Below, in pieces: positions 11,555 to 23,187 of a stretch of DNA of 64,000 bases (its first letter is position 1; the number at the start of each line of letters is the position of its first letter). The stretch is taken from contig NC_065921.1 of NCBI RefSeq assembly GCF_024586455.1, positions 64,295,528 through 64,359,527 of the forward strand, read 5' to 3'. The DNA comes from Bactrocera neohumeralis (Eukaryota > Arthropoda > Insecta > Diptera > Tephritidae). Below the pieces are notes generated by a model. The model ran no database searches. It had not been told where the DNA came from and worked only from the letters and a program-made list of their open reading frames with translations. The translations under genes and the position numbers were made by a program.

Positions 11555-12490
11555 AGAAGATAATCGGCACACACCACCTTTTCGTCAATTTCAATGCTGC
11601 TTTTGACAGCACGAAAAGGAGCTGCCTTTATGCCACAATTTCTTAATATTTTATCCCCACAAAACTAATACGGCTGTGTAAACTGAAGTTGAGGAATAGC
11701 AAAAGCGCCGTCAGGATCGGGATGATATTGATATCATTGGCCTCAACACCCGCGCCGTTAGTTCTGCTTTCTCCAGACTGGGCATGGAAGCAATGCAAAT
11801 GAGTCTGGCAGTGAACGAGGGCAAGACGAAATATCTCCTGTCATTAAACATACAGTCGTCGCACTCGCGACTAGGCTCCCACGTCACTGTTGACAATCAT
11901 AACTTTGAAGTCGTAGATAATTTCGTCTATCGTGGAACTAGCATTAATTGCAACAACAATGTCAGCCTCGAAATCCAACGCGGGATAACTCTTGTCAACA
12001 GGTGCTACTTCGGACTGAGTAGGCAATTGAGAAGTAAAGTCCTCTCATTACGAACAAAAACAAAACTCTAAAAGTCACTCATTATTCTCGTCCTTCTTAA
12101 GGTGCCTTGGGAGTTTTCGAGAAAAAAGTTCAGCTAAAAATGTATGGTCCTTTGCGTGTTGGCCACGGCGAAAATCGCCGTTCAATGGAACGATGAGCTG
12201 TATGAGACATACAACGACATTTACATAGTTCAGCGAACTAAAAGACAGCGGCTGCGCTGGCTGGGTCATGTTATCCGAATGAACGAAAACACTCCAGCTC
12301 TGAAAGTATTCGACGCAGTACCCACTGGGGGAAGCAGAGGAAGAGAAAGACCTCCACTCAGTTGGAAAGACCAGGTGAAGAAGAACCTGGCCTCGCTTGG
12401 AATCTCCAATTGGCGCCACCTTGCGAAAAGAAGAAACGACGGGCGCGCTGTTGTTAACTTGGCTATAATCGTGTAATGGAAATGTATCAT
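11555..12490 (+). pseudogene. RTE-clade non-LTR retrotransposon relic
   Basis: Successive frameshifted blocks follow the RTE reverse transcriptase order. THHLFVNFNAAFDS (about 11568-11610) is RT block A. DIDIIGL (about 11723-11743) follows the catalytic YADD position, and VNEGKTKYLLS and VSLEIQRGITL (11811-12000) are the RT end and thumb. QRLRWLGHVIRMNENTP (12247-12300) and RPPLSWKDQVKKNLASLGI (12349-12410) form the conserved C-terminal tail. Part of the palm is deleted before DIDIIG. The 3' end runs into ATGATGATGAG, a short tandem tail as is common for RTE. Other copies lie at 16870-17310, 53140-54530 and 63245-64000, all on the minus strand. Confidence 0.82.
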
Positions 12491-12559
12491 GATGATGAGT
12501 ATGAGCTATACAATAACGAGTTCTAGATAATGCTGGACGGAAGCATATAAGGTGTACGA

Positions 12560-13285
12560 GATATGTGTATCGTTTTTAGTGACTTCCGAATTTCCTGTAC
12601 TGGTTCCTTAGTTCTTTATTCATAACCAGAGTCACCTGAGATTCAGCTCCGAGCTATAGATTCCTCAACCCAAACCATTAGTTACTGTAAGTTCCTCGGA
12701 CAAGTCGCAGAGATCTGCGCCATTCACCCTCTTTTAATGTGACTTGAAACCTTCTCTCCCAATTAGGCGCAAAGATATGTGGTCTGTTTATACACCAACT
12801 CTCTGCTTATTGAGCTATGCCCGAGGGTTGAGTGGTTCCTAGTGCTCCCGTTATGCATAGTACAGCGAGTCGCTGTATCCCTTTCAACAGTCTGCAGTAT
12901 GAGATTTTGCTGACAGCTGTCCACCACACCAAAACTCCATAATACCTAATGGGATTGACTACCGCTGTGTATTACCAAAACATGAGGCCAATAGATAAGC
13001 CTCATGTTGACCCTAGCATCTTCTTATATACATATAGGGCACCACTGACATTTTTCAATTTCTATTCCACATTAAGTTTCCACATCAGTTTGCTTTTAAA
13101 ATTATTCCCAGAGATTTGGTATACTCCTGAATTGTTAACTGAACAAAGTTGAGCTTCGGGTGTTTCCAATTAGGGGGTTTTGCCTCCATAGTAAAGAGTA
13201 CCATATCCATCTTATTGGCCCCTAGAACGTTATTCATCAAGTTACTAATTGTGCCAAAGTACTTCCCCGTCCCTAGTATAGCTCT
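12560..13285 (-). pseudogene. Reverse transcriptase relic of a Jockey/I-type element
   Basis: The minus strand from about 13250 to 12780 reads NKMDMVLFTMEAKPPNWK, then YTKSLGIILKANLMWKLNV (the L-G-(I/V)-x-L-(D/K) block after the RT active site), then a thumb-like region with NPIRYYGVLVWWTAV and LKGIQRLAVLCITGALGTT. This order is typical of the distal RT of non-LTR elements that carry a C-terminal RNase H. Stops and frameshifts are present. The catalytic YADD block would lie above 13285 and was not found, so the relic is truncated. It lies directly after the oppositely oriented RTE relic. Confidence 0.68.
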
Positions 13286-14894
13286 TCATTTCTTTTTAGA
13301 GAAATAGATACACGAACGGAAAAGTAGAAACGGTTTCGAAGTTTCTCTCGATGTTAGTGTATTGAACCTCTTGTTTTGCTTCTTTTTTTTCCGTGACTTC
13401 AAAGCTCAGAGAGTTTCTTAACTGAATATGTTTACTGAAGAAAGTCTTACAGAATGCTAAATGAAAAAATATGACCGGCTTAATAATTGGATACAGTAAT
13501 ATAATATGTTACGAAGACCACCAAATTTATGCACGTGATTCATATAGAAACTTCTAGCTCTCACAAACAAATTCGTAGAAACTTATTTTTCGGAAGATTT
13601 GGTCTTCAAAACTGCCTTTTCTCATTGAAATAATTCGAAAACGGTATCGGGAAAGAATTTCAAATTTTTAAAGGTGAGGAAGGCTTTCAAGGGGTCAAAA
13701 AGCGACCTCTATGGGCAAAAAAAACTTCAACCGCGCAACTGTTTCCTGAAGATTCTATTTAATAAAGTTGACAAGCTTTCCACATTTTCCTATTGACCTA
13801 AAAAACTAAATATATATGCATATATTTTTTTTTAAATAACGGTATAATAAAACCCCGTTCAATATTTTCAACTTCTGTTGACTAAAAATATTAAAACTAT
13901 CCAATTTCAATTTTCGGTTTCAATTTCACAAGATAAATCAATATTTAAGAAACCCTTTCATACACCCACACATGGACACAGGCAATTCATTAACCGACAA
14001 ACGATGATATGTCAATAGAAAGCGAAAGCTCACACCGGTGCCAACTGAAGGAAAGCGAAGCCAATTTCCAAAGGGTAAAAAGCGGAAAATAAACTCAATT
14101 AAAAGTCTCCATTAAACATGCCAGGAACAAACGAGAACCCGCACCACTATACAACGTACTATTCGTAGGGGAGTAGAAGAGGCGGCTAAAAAGTAAAAAT
14201 TTCTCGAGGTAAGCTGCTAAAACAATGTAAAATAGCGGCGAGCGGCAGAGTGACCGGAAAACGTAGATTGAGAATAGCAAGAATATCAATTTATTGCTGC
14301 ACAAACACTTTTTGCACACTCGCACCCACACACATGTTTACAGCTAGTACGTACACAGGCCTCGGCCGCAGCTTACTGATATCGAGTGGGTGTCGGGTCA
14401 GCATAACATGTGCAATCTACCGGAATGTATGGGATTTTGTTCGAAAACCTATTAAGCGCTTATTTGCCGCAGAAAAACAACAACAACAACAAATACATAT
14501 GTGTGAAAGAAAAATTCGTCGGCAACAACAACGTCGGTGGCAGATTGTGTCCGAAGCGGTAGAAAAATAGCCAGGCTACCTTTATTCATGCACATATGTG
14601 TGTATGTGTGCTCTAACAGATCTGTGTAGAGCGTCTCGTGCTCGAGTGGGAGCAGTGAATTTAGCAGATTGGCAAACAATTGAGTTAGAAAATTTTCAAA
14701 TTGAAAGCAAATATGATTATACACATGGCGGTAAGACCGAAGGGTAACGGTGTAAAAAAATACTGAATCTGAATTTTTCGATTATAAAAATATTAAATTT
14801 ATTAAAAATGAGACAATATGAATTCAGTAACTTTTCGCTTCGAAATAAAGCCGCTTCATGTTTTAATTTCGAAAGTAGATACCAGTTGGCTGGA
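13286..14894. other. Unrecognised AT-rich DNA with CAA microsatellite
   Basis: A CAA repeat lies near 14475-14490, and CACACA-like motifs occur near 14310-14335 and 14590-14610. Open frames on both strands (14095-14331 minus, 14250-14570 plus, 14452-14724 minus) have no recognised domains. Confidence 0.35.
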
Positions 14895-15785
14895 GAAGAG
14901 GCGCAGTGGTTCGAAGTTTAAAAAAAATAGAGCAAATGGTTTTTTTCTGCAAAATCAATTTATTTTATTCAAAATAGTCTTCTTCTGCTTCAATACAGCT
15001 TTTTTCACGGTCCAAAAGCATGTCGAACGAATGTTTTAGCTCGTTGGCCGGTATGGCCGCTAGTATGCCGGTCCAAACCTTTCGAATCGCCTCTACGTCG
15101 GCATAACGCTTTCATTTCATTGTCAAATGCATTTTTCCGAAAAGGAAGAAGTCGCACATTGCTATATCAGGTGAATACGGGGGGTGGTTAATGATTAAAA
15201 TGTGTTTTTAAGTCAAATAATCGGTCACGGTCATTCGAATGTTGGATTCTGAGCAATTTTTGGTCGTCAGTCAATTTGTGCGGAACAAACCGTGCACATG
15301 CCTTTCGTAAGCCCAAATGCTCGATCAAAATGCGATAAATCGATGTTTTGGAGATCTTCAATTCCATTTCTATGAATTTCAATGATGATTGCAATTTTTG
15401 ATCAATTGGCAATTTCGGCAATCACGGATTTTGATTGCCCACATGTTGATCGTCATTTATGTCCTCAGGACCACTTTGAAAACGTTGAAACCACTCGTGC
15501 ACTCTCCTACGGGTTAGGCAATCATCGTCATAAACTTGTTTCATCAATTGAAACGTTTCGGTAAAATTTTTACCAATTTTAAAACAAAATTTAATGTTGG
15601 TTCTTTGTTTGAAGCTCATTTTCGCACCGATAACACAAACATACTGACACTTAAAATAGCTTCACTTCCAATCAATGAAATTTCATGAAATTTTCACTGG
15701 AGATCGATAAAGATAGCAGATTCTAACGCATCAATCGACATATAGATGGCGCCACCAGGGGGCGCAAGATTCAAACCGCACCTTG
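14895..15785 (-). mobile_element. Internally deleted mariner element, copy 1
   Basis: On the minus strand an ATG at 15619 begins MSFKQRTNIKFCFKIGK, the first mariner helix-turn-helix. WFQRFQSGPEDINDDQHVG, one in-frame TGA (15422-15424), then the second HTH (KISKTSIYRILIEHLGL) and FVPHKLTDDQKLLRIQHS follow. The frame then jumps over the first two catalytic Asp blocks directly to TVTDYLT and PPYSPDIAMCDFFLFG, the block with the third Asp of the D34D triad. The C-terminus ends SCIEAEEDYFE-like. The 5' end at 15785 (ACCTTG on the plus strand) abuts TA (15786-15787), the expected mariner target. The other end (about 14895) is diverged. It is about 890 bp, against about 1.3 kb for complete mariners, and cannot encode active transposase. 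Confidence 0.85.
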
Positions 15786-16330
15786 TATTTTAGATCCGTA
15801 CATCAGCAACGATAGCAGAGCTGCTCTACAGGCCTTGAGGTTGCTGACAGTAAGCTCAAGCCGCTTCCATATTCAACTTGTCTGGGTGTCTGGTCACAAC
15901 GGAATCTTCGAAAATTTTAAGGCCAATGCGCTTGCAAAAGAAGGCATCAGCAAACAGCGTTTGTGACGTTACGAAAGCTCAGAGTAGAATGTAAAAGTGC
16001 GTTGAATTGCGAGCAAGTCTCACATCGCTGAAATAATAGACGTCTTAACTGAACCCTGTCCCGTTGGTAGCCGCATGATATTAAAGATTTTGGAGGACGC
16101 AACTTGTCAAAGTTGCAACAAGTCAGATGAGGTGGAAGCATTTGGAAACTCCACTGTTCAATTTTCACCAGACTATACTATACGAACCCGGTGAATTAGC
16201 GGTAATTGATATTAGCCGCCTCAATACTTTTTTGGCACGCTCTAAGCGTTTGCCGATATGTCATGGCGTTTTTGATCCATACCTAGGAGTTCTGGTCATG
16301 ACATGGTCAAGGCATCCTTAACGGTCCAAG
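15786..16330 (+). pseudogene. RNase H-type non-LTR retrotransposon relic interrupted by mariner
   Basis: Immediately after the mariner end the plus strand encodes SNDSRAALQALRLL (the RNase H DSQAA-like block), then IQLVWVSGHNGIFENFKANA, the W-x-x-GH-x-x-I-x-x-N-x-x-A(D/N) block with the catalytic His. Further on, CQSCNKSDEVEAF (about 16100-16140) resembles the Cys-rich C-terminal segment of these elements, and ISRLNTFLA (about 16210-16240) resembles the terminal block. Stops and frameshifts break the frame. The start coincides with the mariner boundary, so the mariner may have landed in this relic. The upstream half was not recognised on the far side. Confidence 0.62.
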
Positions 16331-16869
16331 TGAGATTATATCAGTCATCACGAGAAATCAGTCCATTTACTTACGTTGTCTACTAATTTTTTTACTCTTC
16401 TTGATTTACACCAAATAACATTCATAGGGAGCTTACGTGCATTTTATGCTGTACCGTGAAGAATTGTATACACTAAATAAACACAACTGCTATATTCTGA
16501 GCTTTGTAGCTTTTGACTCTCCTAGCGACGTTGAAAGTCTAGTGGATTTCATTGCGACGTGTTCCATAGCTCTAAAAAAACGCCCACCTCCAACGCTATC
16601 TGAACGTTAAAGGAGAAACCTACTTATATTTTGTTTAAACTACAAGAATTCTGAGATTCTCCGTGCCCTTGGACCCTACCTGGTTTGGAATCATTTCAGA
16701 CAGTTCCCAAATCTCTATGAAATCCAACAATCCGCTTAATTTGTTTCTAGGAGAGCTATTTTGTATCGAAACAGAAACGCCATAGGCTTTCGATACCCAG
16801 GCACTTGTTGTTAGCGGCGTTTTCTACTGGGCTATACTTTTTTCCACGGTTTCTCCCATAAATTATGTG
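16331..16869. other. Unrecognised DNA between retroelement relics
   Basis: No motif I could assign with confidence. It may be further decayed retroelement sequence. Confidence 0.3.
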
Positions 16870-17310
16870 GGGGCTCACAGCAAATAACAGTTCAGTCCTA
16901 TTGGACCGATTGTCGCAGCTTTTTCGTCAGGTAATCGGCTAGCACATTTCTGCATTTCCCCCGGTGGGTACTACGTCGAATACTTTCAGAGCTGGAGTGT
17001 TTTCGTCCATTCGGACAACATGATCTAGCCAGCGTAGCCGCTGTCTTTTAATTCGCTGAACTACAGCTCATCGTTCCATCGAATGCGATATTTGCCGTGG
17101 CCAATGCGCAAAGGACCCTAATCTTTGCAACGCAATGTCGACTCATCAGTTGTTGTCATCGTCCAAACCTCTGCACCACATAGCAGGACGGAAGTAATGA
17201 GTGACTTATAGAGTTTGGCTTTTGTTCGTCGAGAGAACTGTCACTGGGAATGGCAAATCATTTCCCGTGAATGTTTTTCTCTGGAATAACCTCTGCACAC
17301 CTTCAAACTT
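16870..17310 (-). pseudogene. RTE-clade 3' end relic
   Basis: It matches the C-terminal tail of the RTE copies at 11555-12490 and 63245-64000. The minus strand encodes QRIKRQRLRWLDHVVRMDENTPALKV-like sequence (about 17060-16980; shown only in part here) followed by the threonine-glycine-rich tail near 16960. Upstream blocks (about 17230-17130) correspond to the thumb region (LYGAEVWTM-like). Frameshifts are present. The homology stops near 17310, where a different RT relic begins. Confidence 0.62.
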
Positions 17311-17700
17311 AGACTTCAGCTTGAAAAATGCTTGTAAACCAGCCCGTAGATACTGACAATATCGTACTTTGGTCTGTCCCAAATTTCATCTGTCGTTTTC
17401 GAGCTGTCAACTGTGAGAATACTGACGTTCATGACGTCACTCCATATGTTGTTCTGACAATAATATTGTACGTCCAGCGTAGCTCTGGTGGTTTTCGGAA
17501 TCGTGGAGCCCATGTGCCCTTTCCACTTAAGATTTGAATCTAGTACCATATGTTTTATTTCATCAAACCTAATTATGGAGCGTTGGGTTCTCAGGGATCG
17601 AAGAGTTCTTCTTCCTGTAAATGGAATGATGGTCGTTTTCGGCACAGCAAAGCTAACAAGACTCCCCTTGGAGACATACCGATATCGTTCCTATTTGGAT
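17311..17700 (-). pseudogene. Reverse transcriptase fragment, Jockey/I-like
   Basis: A 109-codon minus-strand frame (17316-17645) begins MPKTTIIPFTGRRTLRSL, matching the P-x-K-T-x-x-(V/I)-x-F-T-R-(K/R)-R stretch that follows the RT active site in RNase H-bearing non-LTR elements. It continues MVLDSNLKWKGHMGSTIPK, the L-D-x-K-L-x-W block, then a thumb-like region. YADD is not included. The start is probably internal to a longer former ORF, because the Met is not conserved there. It lies in the same orientation as the RTE tail relic and could be a separate older insertion. Confidence 0.6.
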
Positions 17701-19147
17701 GCTACTTGAGCCTATATTGGTTTCAGAAGGTTTGCTTCATTCTGAAGCCTTTCTTTAAATAATATACTTCTCTAAATTTAATAATGTTTCTTGTTTCTGG
17801 AATGGGGCTGTCGAAACCATTTTTAAAGCTTTTCTTATGCCGTGTTAATGGTTGGTTAAACGCTACAAAGGTTTGAAGGAAACTAGTTCCTATATATACG
17901 TAAATACCTACAATTTACATACATTAATTTTACTACTTTACTTTACTCATTATTTATTGCCTCCATTATTTAGCCATAAAAGTTCGGCACACAAAAGACA
18001 CCAAAATTGCCACAATCAAAGCTTTTCTCTTTATGAAAAACAAATTGAAGGCACAAACACGCCTTTGAAGCGCGCATAAGGCCAAAATAATAACAACAAA
18101 GAGGATAAGGAGTAAAATGAAAACGTGAATAATACAAAAATTAACAGGCAAACTACAAGCATTTATTAACAAATAAGCAATATGAGCACAAACGACTATA
18201 AAAATCGCTCAAACACAAAGCGCCAATGACGAACGAAAATCAACCAAACAGCGCAAAAACAACAATAAACATGCAAATATATGCGAACATTCAACAAAGC
18301 GCACAGCAAAAAATCAAAAATTAGCAACAAAACCAATTTTGCCCAAGAAAAAACCAAAAAACCGGCAGAAGAATGAGTCAAAGCCGGCAAAGAGAACAAA
18401 GCTTTGTGCTAATAGCTACAGCTTAGCGGCGCATAAAGCGAGACACCTTCCCCATATTCTCGCATTTCTTTATTATCTTTGCTGTGTTCTTCACTTTTTG
18501 TTTCATTTGCCTTTTGACATAAATTTTCGGCCGTAAAATTGGTGCCAAGCAGGCCGGCTCAGTGCATACGCCATGACTATTAAGAAATAGCGCTAGAGCT
18601 AGCATACATTTAGGCGCAATTTACTGGTAGTTCGGCTTTTATGTGGAAATTCAATAAGGAAATTTATTTCGCCATTGTTTATGTGATTTTGTGTTGACAG
18701 TTTGGGTAGGTGAAAATTTCCATATGTTTATGTGCTTTTTTGGCTTTGTGTGAGAAATTTTTTGAGGAAGCCATAGTTTGGGGTCTTTCGTTTGTATTGC
18801 GGTAGAATGTTGCCAGTTGGTGATGAGTCATGCATGCTAAGTTCACATGACATGAGTAATCGGTATAATGAAAGCAGCATTATAATATTCTATTTAATCG
18901 ACACTTGGAGGGTGTAGCTGCGCCTAGATGTATAGTATATAATTACAGTTAAACGACAGAGTGCGGGGTTACGCCTATATGTATGCATTTTCGGTTCGCA
19001 CGATATAGTATTTTCGGCTAATGTTGCTGTTAGTATATAAGGCAGATCGGATGAAGAGCATTTATATGAATTACGAATTGGATTTTATGCTGTGAGTTAT
19101 ATTCCTAAAGCAGAGATACAATTTCTGTGTCATTAATATAACTACTA
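17701..19147. other. Apparently unique AT-rich DNA
   Basis: A-rich and CAA-containing sequence (about 18000-18420) resembles single-copy fly intergenic or intronic DNA. Frames on both strands (17966-18172 minus, 18339-18536 plus) are compositional. No transposon ends were seen. Confidence 0.35.
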
Positions 19148-20215
19148 CTATGCGCAAAAAATAGTAAGACTTTGTTCATAATTTTAAAATTCTTAATTTA
19201 TGCTTCGAAGTCTATGCACCTTTAAGTAATCCCCCTTGGCCCCAATACACTTGCCCCAACGTTATAACAATCCTTGAATCAGTTGCTAAAGTCAATTTCC
19301 GAAATAGCAATGCACGTAGCGATCAGGCAAATTTCTTGAAAATTTGGCGAAAAATTCACGAAGAATCAATGCAGTATGTGCATTATCGTGGTGCAAAAAC
19401 CAAGAGTTGTCGGCACATAGTTCCAGCATTTTTTACGAAAATCTTCACGCAAACACTCAAACAGTATTCCTTGTTTACAGTTTGGCCGGTTGGAAGGAAT
19501 TCGGAAAACTGTCAACATAACCTTCATTTTTGACTTGATTTGACGTAGTTTTTTCGGCTTCGGCTCACCTTTTGCCTTTCGTAAGTGTAGATCCAGCACA
19601 CATCCTCAGTAATATTATATTTCATAACATCCCGGTATTCGAAAAGTATTGTTTCACCGTCATTAACGCAACGCGGTTTTTCGAAAAAATCTAGTGGTTT
19701 TGAACAAATCGATCTTTTACTTTTCTTAGGCTCAAATGATCTTTCAGAATGGTTTTCACCGATCTTTGCGATATTCCAACAATGCCAGTAAGATCTCTGA
19801 CTGTTAATTATCAATTCTCAAGCACCAATCCCTCTACATATACTTGTATTATTGACGTGTTGATCATCATGTTGACGGCCTCTTTGAATAATTTGTACCA
19901 ATCAAAAGCAGCTGCTCTGGACAAACAATTATCACCGAAGGCCTCTTCCAACATTACGAACGTTTCGGCCCCAAAAAATTTTTTTCGCACACTAAATTTG
20001 ATGGAAATATTATTGAATTAATGGAAGTTGAATAATTTCACTCATTGTAAAAATCGTCGAGTGCACATTATATACTTCAGAAAGACAAGCGTATACTAAA
20101 CACTATTGACTATTTTGATATAACATTTGGCACAGATGTCACTGATAGTCATACCAGTTTAGAATAAAAATATTTCGAATGGGGTTAAAAAGTCTTGCTA
20201 TTTTTTGTATTAGTA
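19148..20215 (-). mobile_element. Decayed mariner element, copy 2 (second subfamily)
   Basis: Both ends carry an inverted repeat: CAAAAAATAGTAAGACTTTG near 19155-19174, and on the minus strand CAAAAAATAGCAAGACTTTT near 20205-20185. The same end occurs in the mariner at 48063. Minus-strand frames encode LDFFEKPRCVNDGETILFEY, then YNITEDVCWIYTYE (the first catalytic Asp block, normally TGDETWIYAYE), KSKMKVMLTVF, and in another frame SWFLHHDNAHTALILREFFA (second Asp block). The third Asp block is deleted; the C-terminal RWGKCIGAKGDYLK remains. Multiple stops and frameshifts make it inactive. Confidence 0.78.
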
Positions 20216-20739
20216 GTACAAGGACACCGTATGCTATAGAAACAAACGGGTTGTAAAAGTCTTTTAATATTCCAATGCAATCAAGCATGTTCTTGTGGCT
20301 CTAGCAGCGTACAATTTGAAATTTGCTTATAATTTGAAATCTCGTATCTTTTAGTTTAATGATCTCTCGAATCTTTGCATCCCTTCACTTAATTCATCCA
20401 ACAAATAAACCAAAGAAACTTAGTTATTTTATACGAATAATACATCTTTCAATAACTAAGTATACTTTACTGGAAATAGCCACATATTTTAAATAAATCT
20501 ATTCATTTTTTTATGAACTTTGTCCACTAGATAACAAGCAAGCAAGCTTCGTGCCCTTAAAAACTGGACTAACGTGGAAGAAGTTCGTCGTTAAACCAGA
20601 GCCCATAAAAATTACCAAATTGGCGGTTCAAGAAACGTGAAAATGACCATCTACAAGAACTAATGTACGAGCATTGCCTTTTATATTTCGGTATTAGAAA
20701 ACAAAAATAAATATTAATAAACCCTCTGAACCAATTGGC
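20216..20739. other. Unrecognised DNA between mariner relics
   Basis: No motif recognised. Confidence 0.3.
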
Positions 20740-21360
20740 GAAGCACTCTTGCCACTTTGATTGATACTTGAATGCGAAATGTCAAGTTTTTCTAAAACAG
20801 GTAACCATTTGCTTAGAAGTGCTTCGTGCGCGAACAGCTTTCGTTGCATTCCGCTAATCTTGAAACACTTAACAGTCGACTGCTGTTAAGTTTCGTGTTA
20901 ATATGCCAAAATTCACGATTCATCAGCTGTCACGCTGTCATGGACGTATTTCTTAGCACCACAATCGTATTTTTTAACATTTTGAAAGGTTACGCTTTTT
21001 GAGTGACTGACAAATTTTATGGGATCCAACGTGAACAAATTTTCTTACAGTCAAATTTTCATACAATATTGAATGTGTACTGGTCTCAATCTCACGATGA
21101 ACCACATGACGATCTGGCAGTATTAGTATGGGCACAGCATCAATAGTTTCCCGAACAACAACTGATTTGGACGAAACTCAAAAAATTCTTTTTGGGAGTG
21201 ATCTTCGAGCTCGATTAAATTCACCACACCATTGATAAACAGTGGCCTTTGATGGAGCTTCATATCAAAAAATTTAGTAAAGTTCGCCGTGCTGCTAAGT
21301 AAATCCACGTCGAAAGTTGTAAAAATAGTCGAGCAAAATTTTTCGCGATTTAATTCCATT
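20740..21360 (-). mobile_element. Mariner relic of a third subfamily
   Basis: An ATG at 21359 (minus) begins MELNREKFCSTIF, the start typical of the mariner subfamily whose proteins open MELxREHFR. Most of the N-terminal DNA-binding region is lost. Further on, NVKKYDCGAKKYVHDSVT is followed by ADES and a TGA in place of the expected Trp of TGDESW (about 20915-20940), then ILAY and QQST. That is the first catalytic Asp block, inactivated by the stop. Similarity fades near 20740, before the second Asp block. No terminal repeats were found. Confidence 0.66.
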
Positions 21361-22237
21361 TTTTGACCGAGATGAATATTTTAAGTTACTGTATTCCACA
21401 CAAATAGCGCTTGGACACAAAACATTCTGTGGAGGTATAACATTAAAAAATACCAAACTTTACGATCAAGTTGTGATTTGCCAGATTGCAATACTAAGGC
21501 TGATAATCCCAAAATACTATAAGAAGCATTATAAATAGTTGATCACACTTAATTCAGTAGACCGCCATCTTAATCCCAGGATAGCAATATCTTTCACTTG
21601 TTTGAAGTGAATTTTTCTCAGAAATATATTGCCTTACTTAACAGTAGCTACCAATAAACATCTCTTTTGTTAGTTCCTAAATTTTTCGAAAAAACTTAAA
21701 GATTTTCCTTAGAAGAAATTAGCTGACTAAAACGGACGGATAGGTGTGAAATTTTTTTGCAAAAAAATATTTTTTGTTCCCACTCGTTTTAGGAACACAT
21801 TATAACTTTTTTTAATTAAGTCCCGAAAAAATAGAAATTATACTTCATTCAACGCATGATTCTTTCTTCAAGATTTTTAAAATTTTTTATACCTTATTTT
21901 TAGTAGTAAGGGCAAATGTATTATCAAGGTTTTATTAAACCGCGTCACAAAAACGCTGATATTTTAAGATTTAGGAAGAAAATAGGAATGAGCAATGAGG
22001 AAAGTGACCAATTTAGCTTCAACTTCAATTAAGTAATTTTATGCATATCGTTAAAATTATACCATTTAGATTTATTTCAAAGCCGTGTTGAGAACTACGG
22101 CTTCGGAGATAAGCCGATAAACCAGATCGGCTCCGGCATTATATACCTGAAAGTAATAGTAAAGACATACCTTAGACTAAATTAGTAAAGCCTTAAACAT
22201 TGCAAACTAAAAAAGACTGAAACTAATGTTAAAACTT
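21361..22237. other. Unrecognised AT-rich DNA
   Basis: Long A/T runs and no recognisable coding or repeat boundaries. Confidence 0.3.
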
Positions 22238-23187
22238 CTAGTGACCTTTATAAGCTGTAAATATTTTTTTTTTCATGGGATAATAAAGGTTTGAGGTTCC
22301 CTCCTTTTTAAAGAAAAAACACTTAAACTTCAAATTTAATGTGTCCAATTTTCTATGACTTGTTCGAGCATTTCGAATGGTAACTAGCGAATGACACACG
22401 TGATGTTTTGCTCCGAGGCCTGAATCCAAGCACTTAACATTTTCCCACAGAAAAAAGTCTAACGGTACGAAATTACATGATCTTGGTGGCCAATCTCTCA
22501 ATAAATCCATTGATTGATGCAATCTGTGGGAAGTAGCACCGTCTTGTTGAAATTCGCCGAAATCACGAGATTCAATTTGAGACATCAAATAGTGGCTTAT
22601 CATGGCGCGATAGCTGTCGCCTTTGACGGTTCTGACCGGATTCATTTGAAACATGAAACGATGATTCCACCGGCCAATAAACCACAACAAACAGTTGTTT
22701 TCTCGGAACGCAATAACAGCTCTTGAATCTCTTCAAGTTGCTATTCGTTCCAAATGCAGCAATCTTGTTTGCTTACGTACCCATTGAGCCGGAAATGAGC
22801 CTCATCGCTGAACAAAATTTGGCACGAAAACGCATTTTTTTTGAATTTTTCAAGATACCATAAAGCTGCTGCGAACGGTGCCGAATCGACTCACCACGGT
22901 CTTCGGATACACTCTCAGCTACGGCTGCTATATTTTCTTCACTGCGTGCTGGACGTGGTCTGTTCGATCGAATATTATCCAATAATGAATGCTTGGAACC
23001 GAGTGATGGTGTTACGTTGACCATAAAGATGAACGATTTATAAACGTTGTTCAGGTGTAAGTCCTTCCATGGTGATATGCCAAACAATACTGAACAAAAA
23101 TATAATGTAAGAGCTTGACACGTCTTACGCTTAGTTAGACAAAAAAAGGATAATGAAAATGTCTCTACTTGGATCACCCGTTATATA
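22238..23187 (-). mobile_element. Tc1/mariner-like DDE transposon relic, copy 2
   Basis: This is the most complete of the three copies. The 5' terminal repeat on the minus strand (23183 down) reads GGGTGATCCAAGTAGAGAC. The coding remnants follow the expected order: HTH region with DNIRSNRPRPARSEENIAA and VSEDRGESIRHRSQQL (about 22990-22870), a block around the first Asp, then VWCGL-type Trp-rich sequence shifted in frame (about 22700). GDSYRAMISHYLM and FGEFQQDGATSHRLHQSMDLL (about 22600-22500) contain the QQDGA motif with the second Asp. NWPPRSCNFVPLDFFLWENVK (about 22480-22420) holds the third acidic position. A 150-codon frame (22238-22690) covers this C-terminal half, but the N-terminal half is frameshifted. 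Confidence 0.74.
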
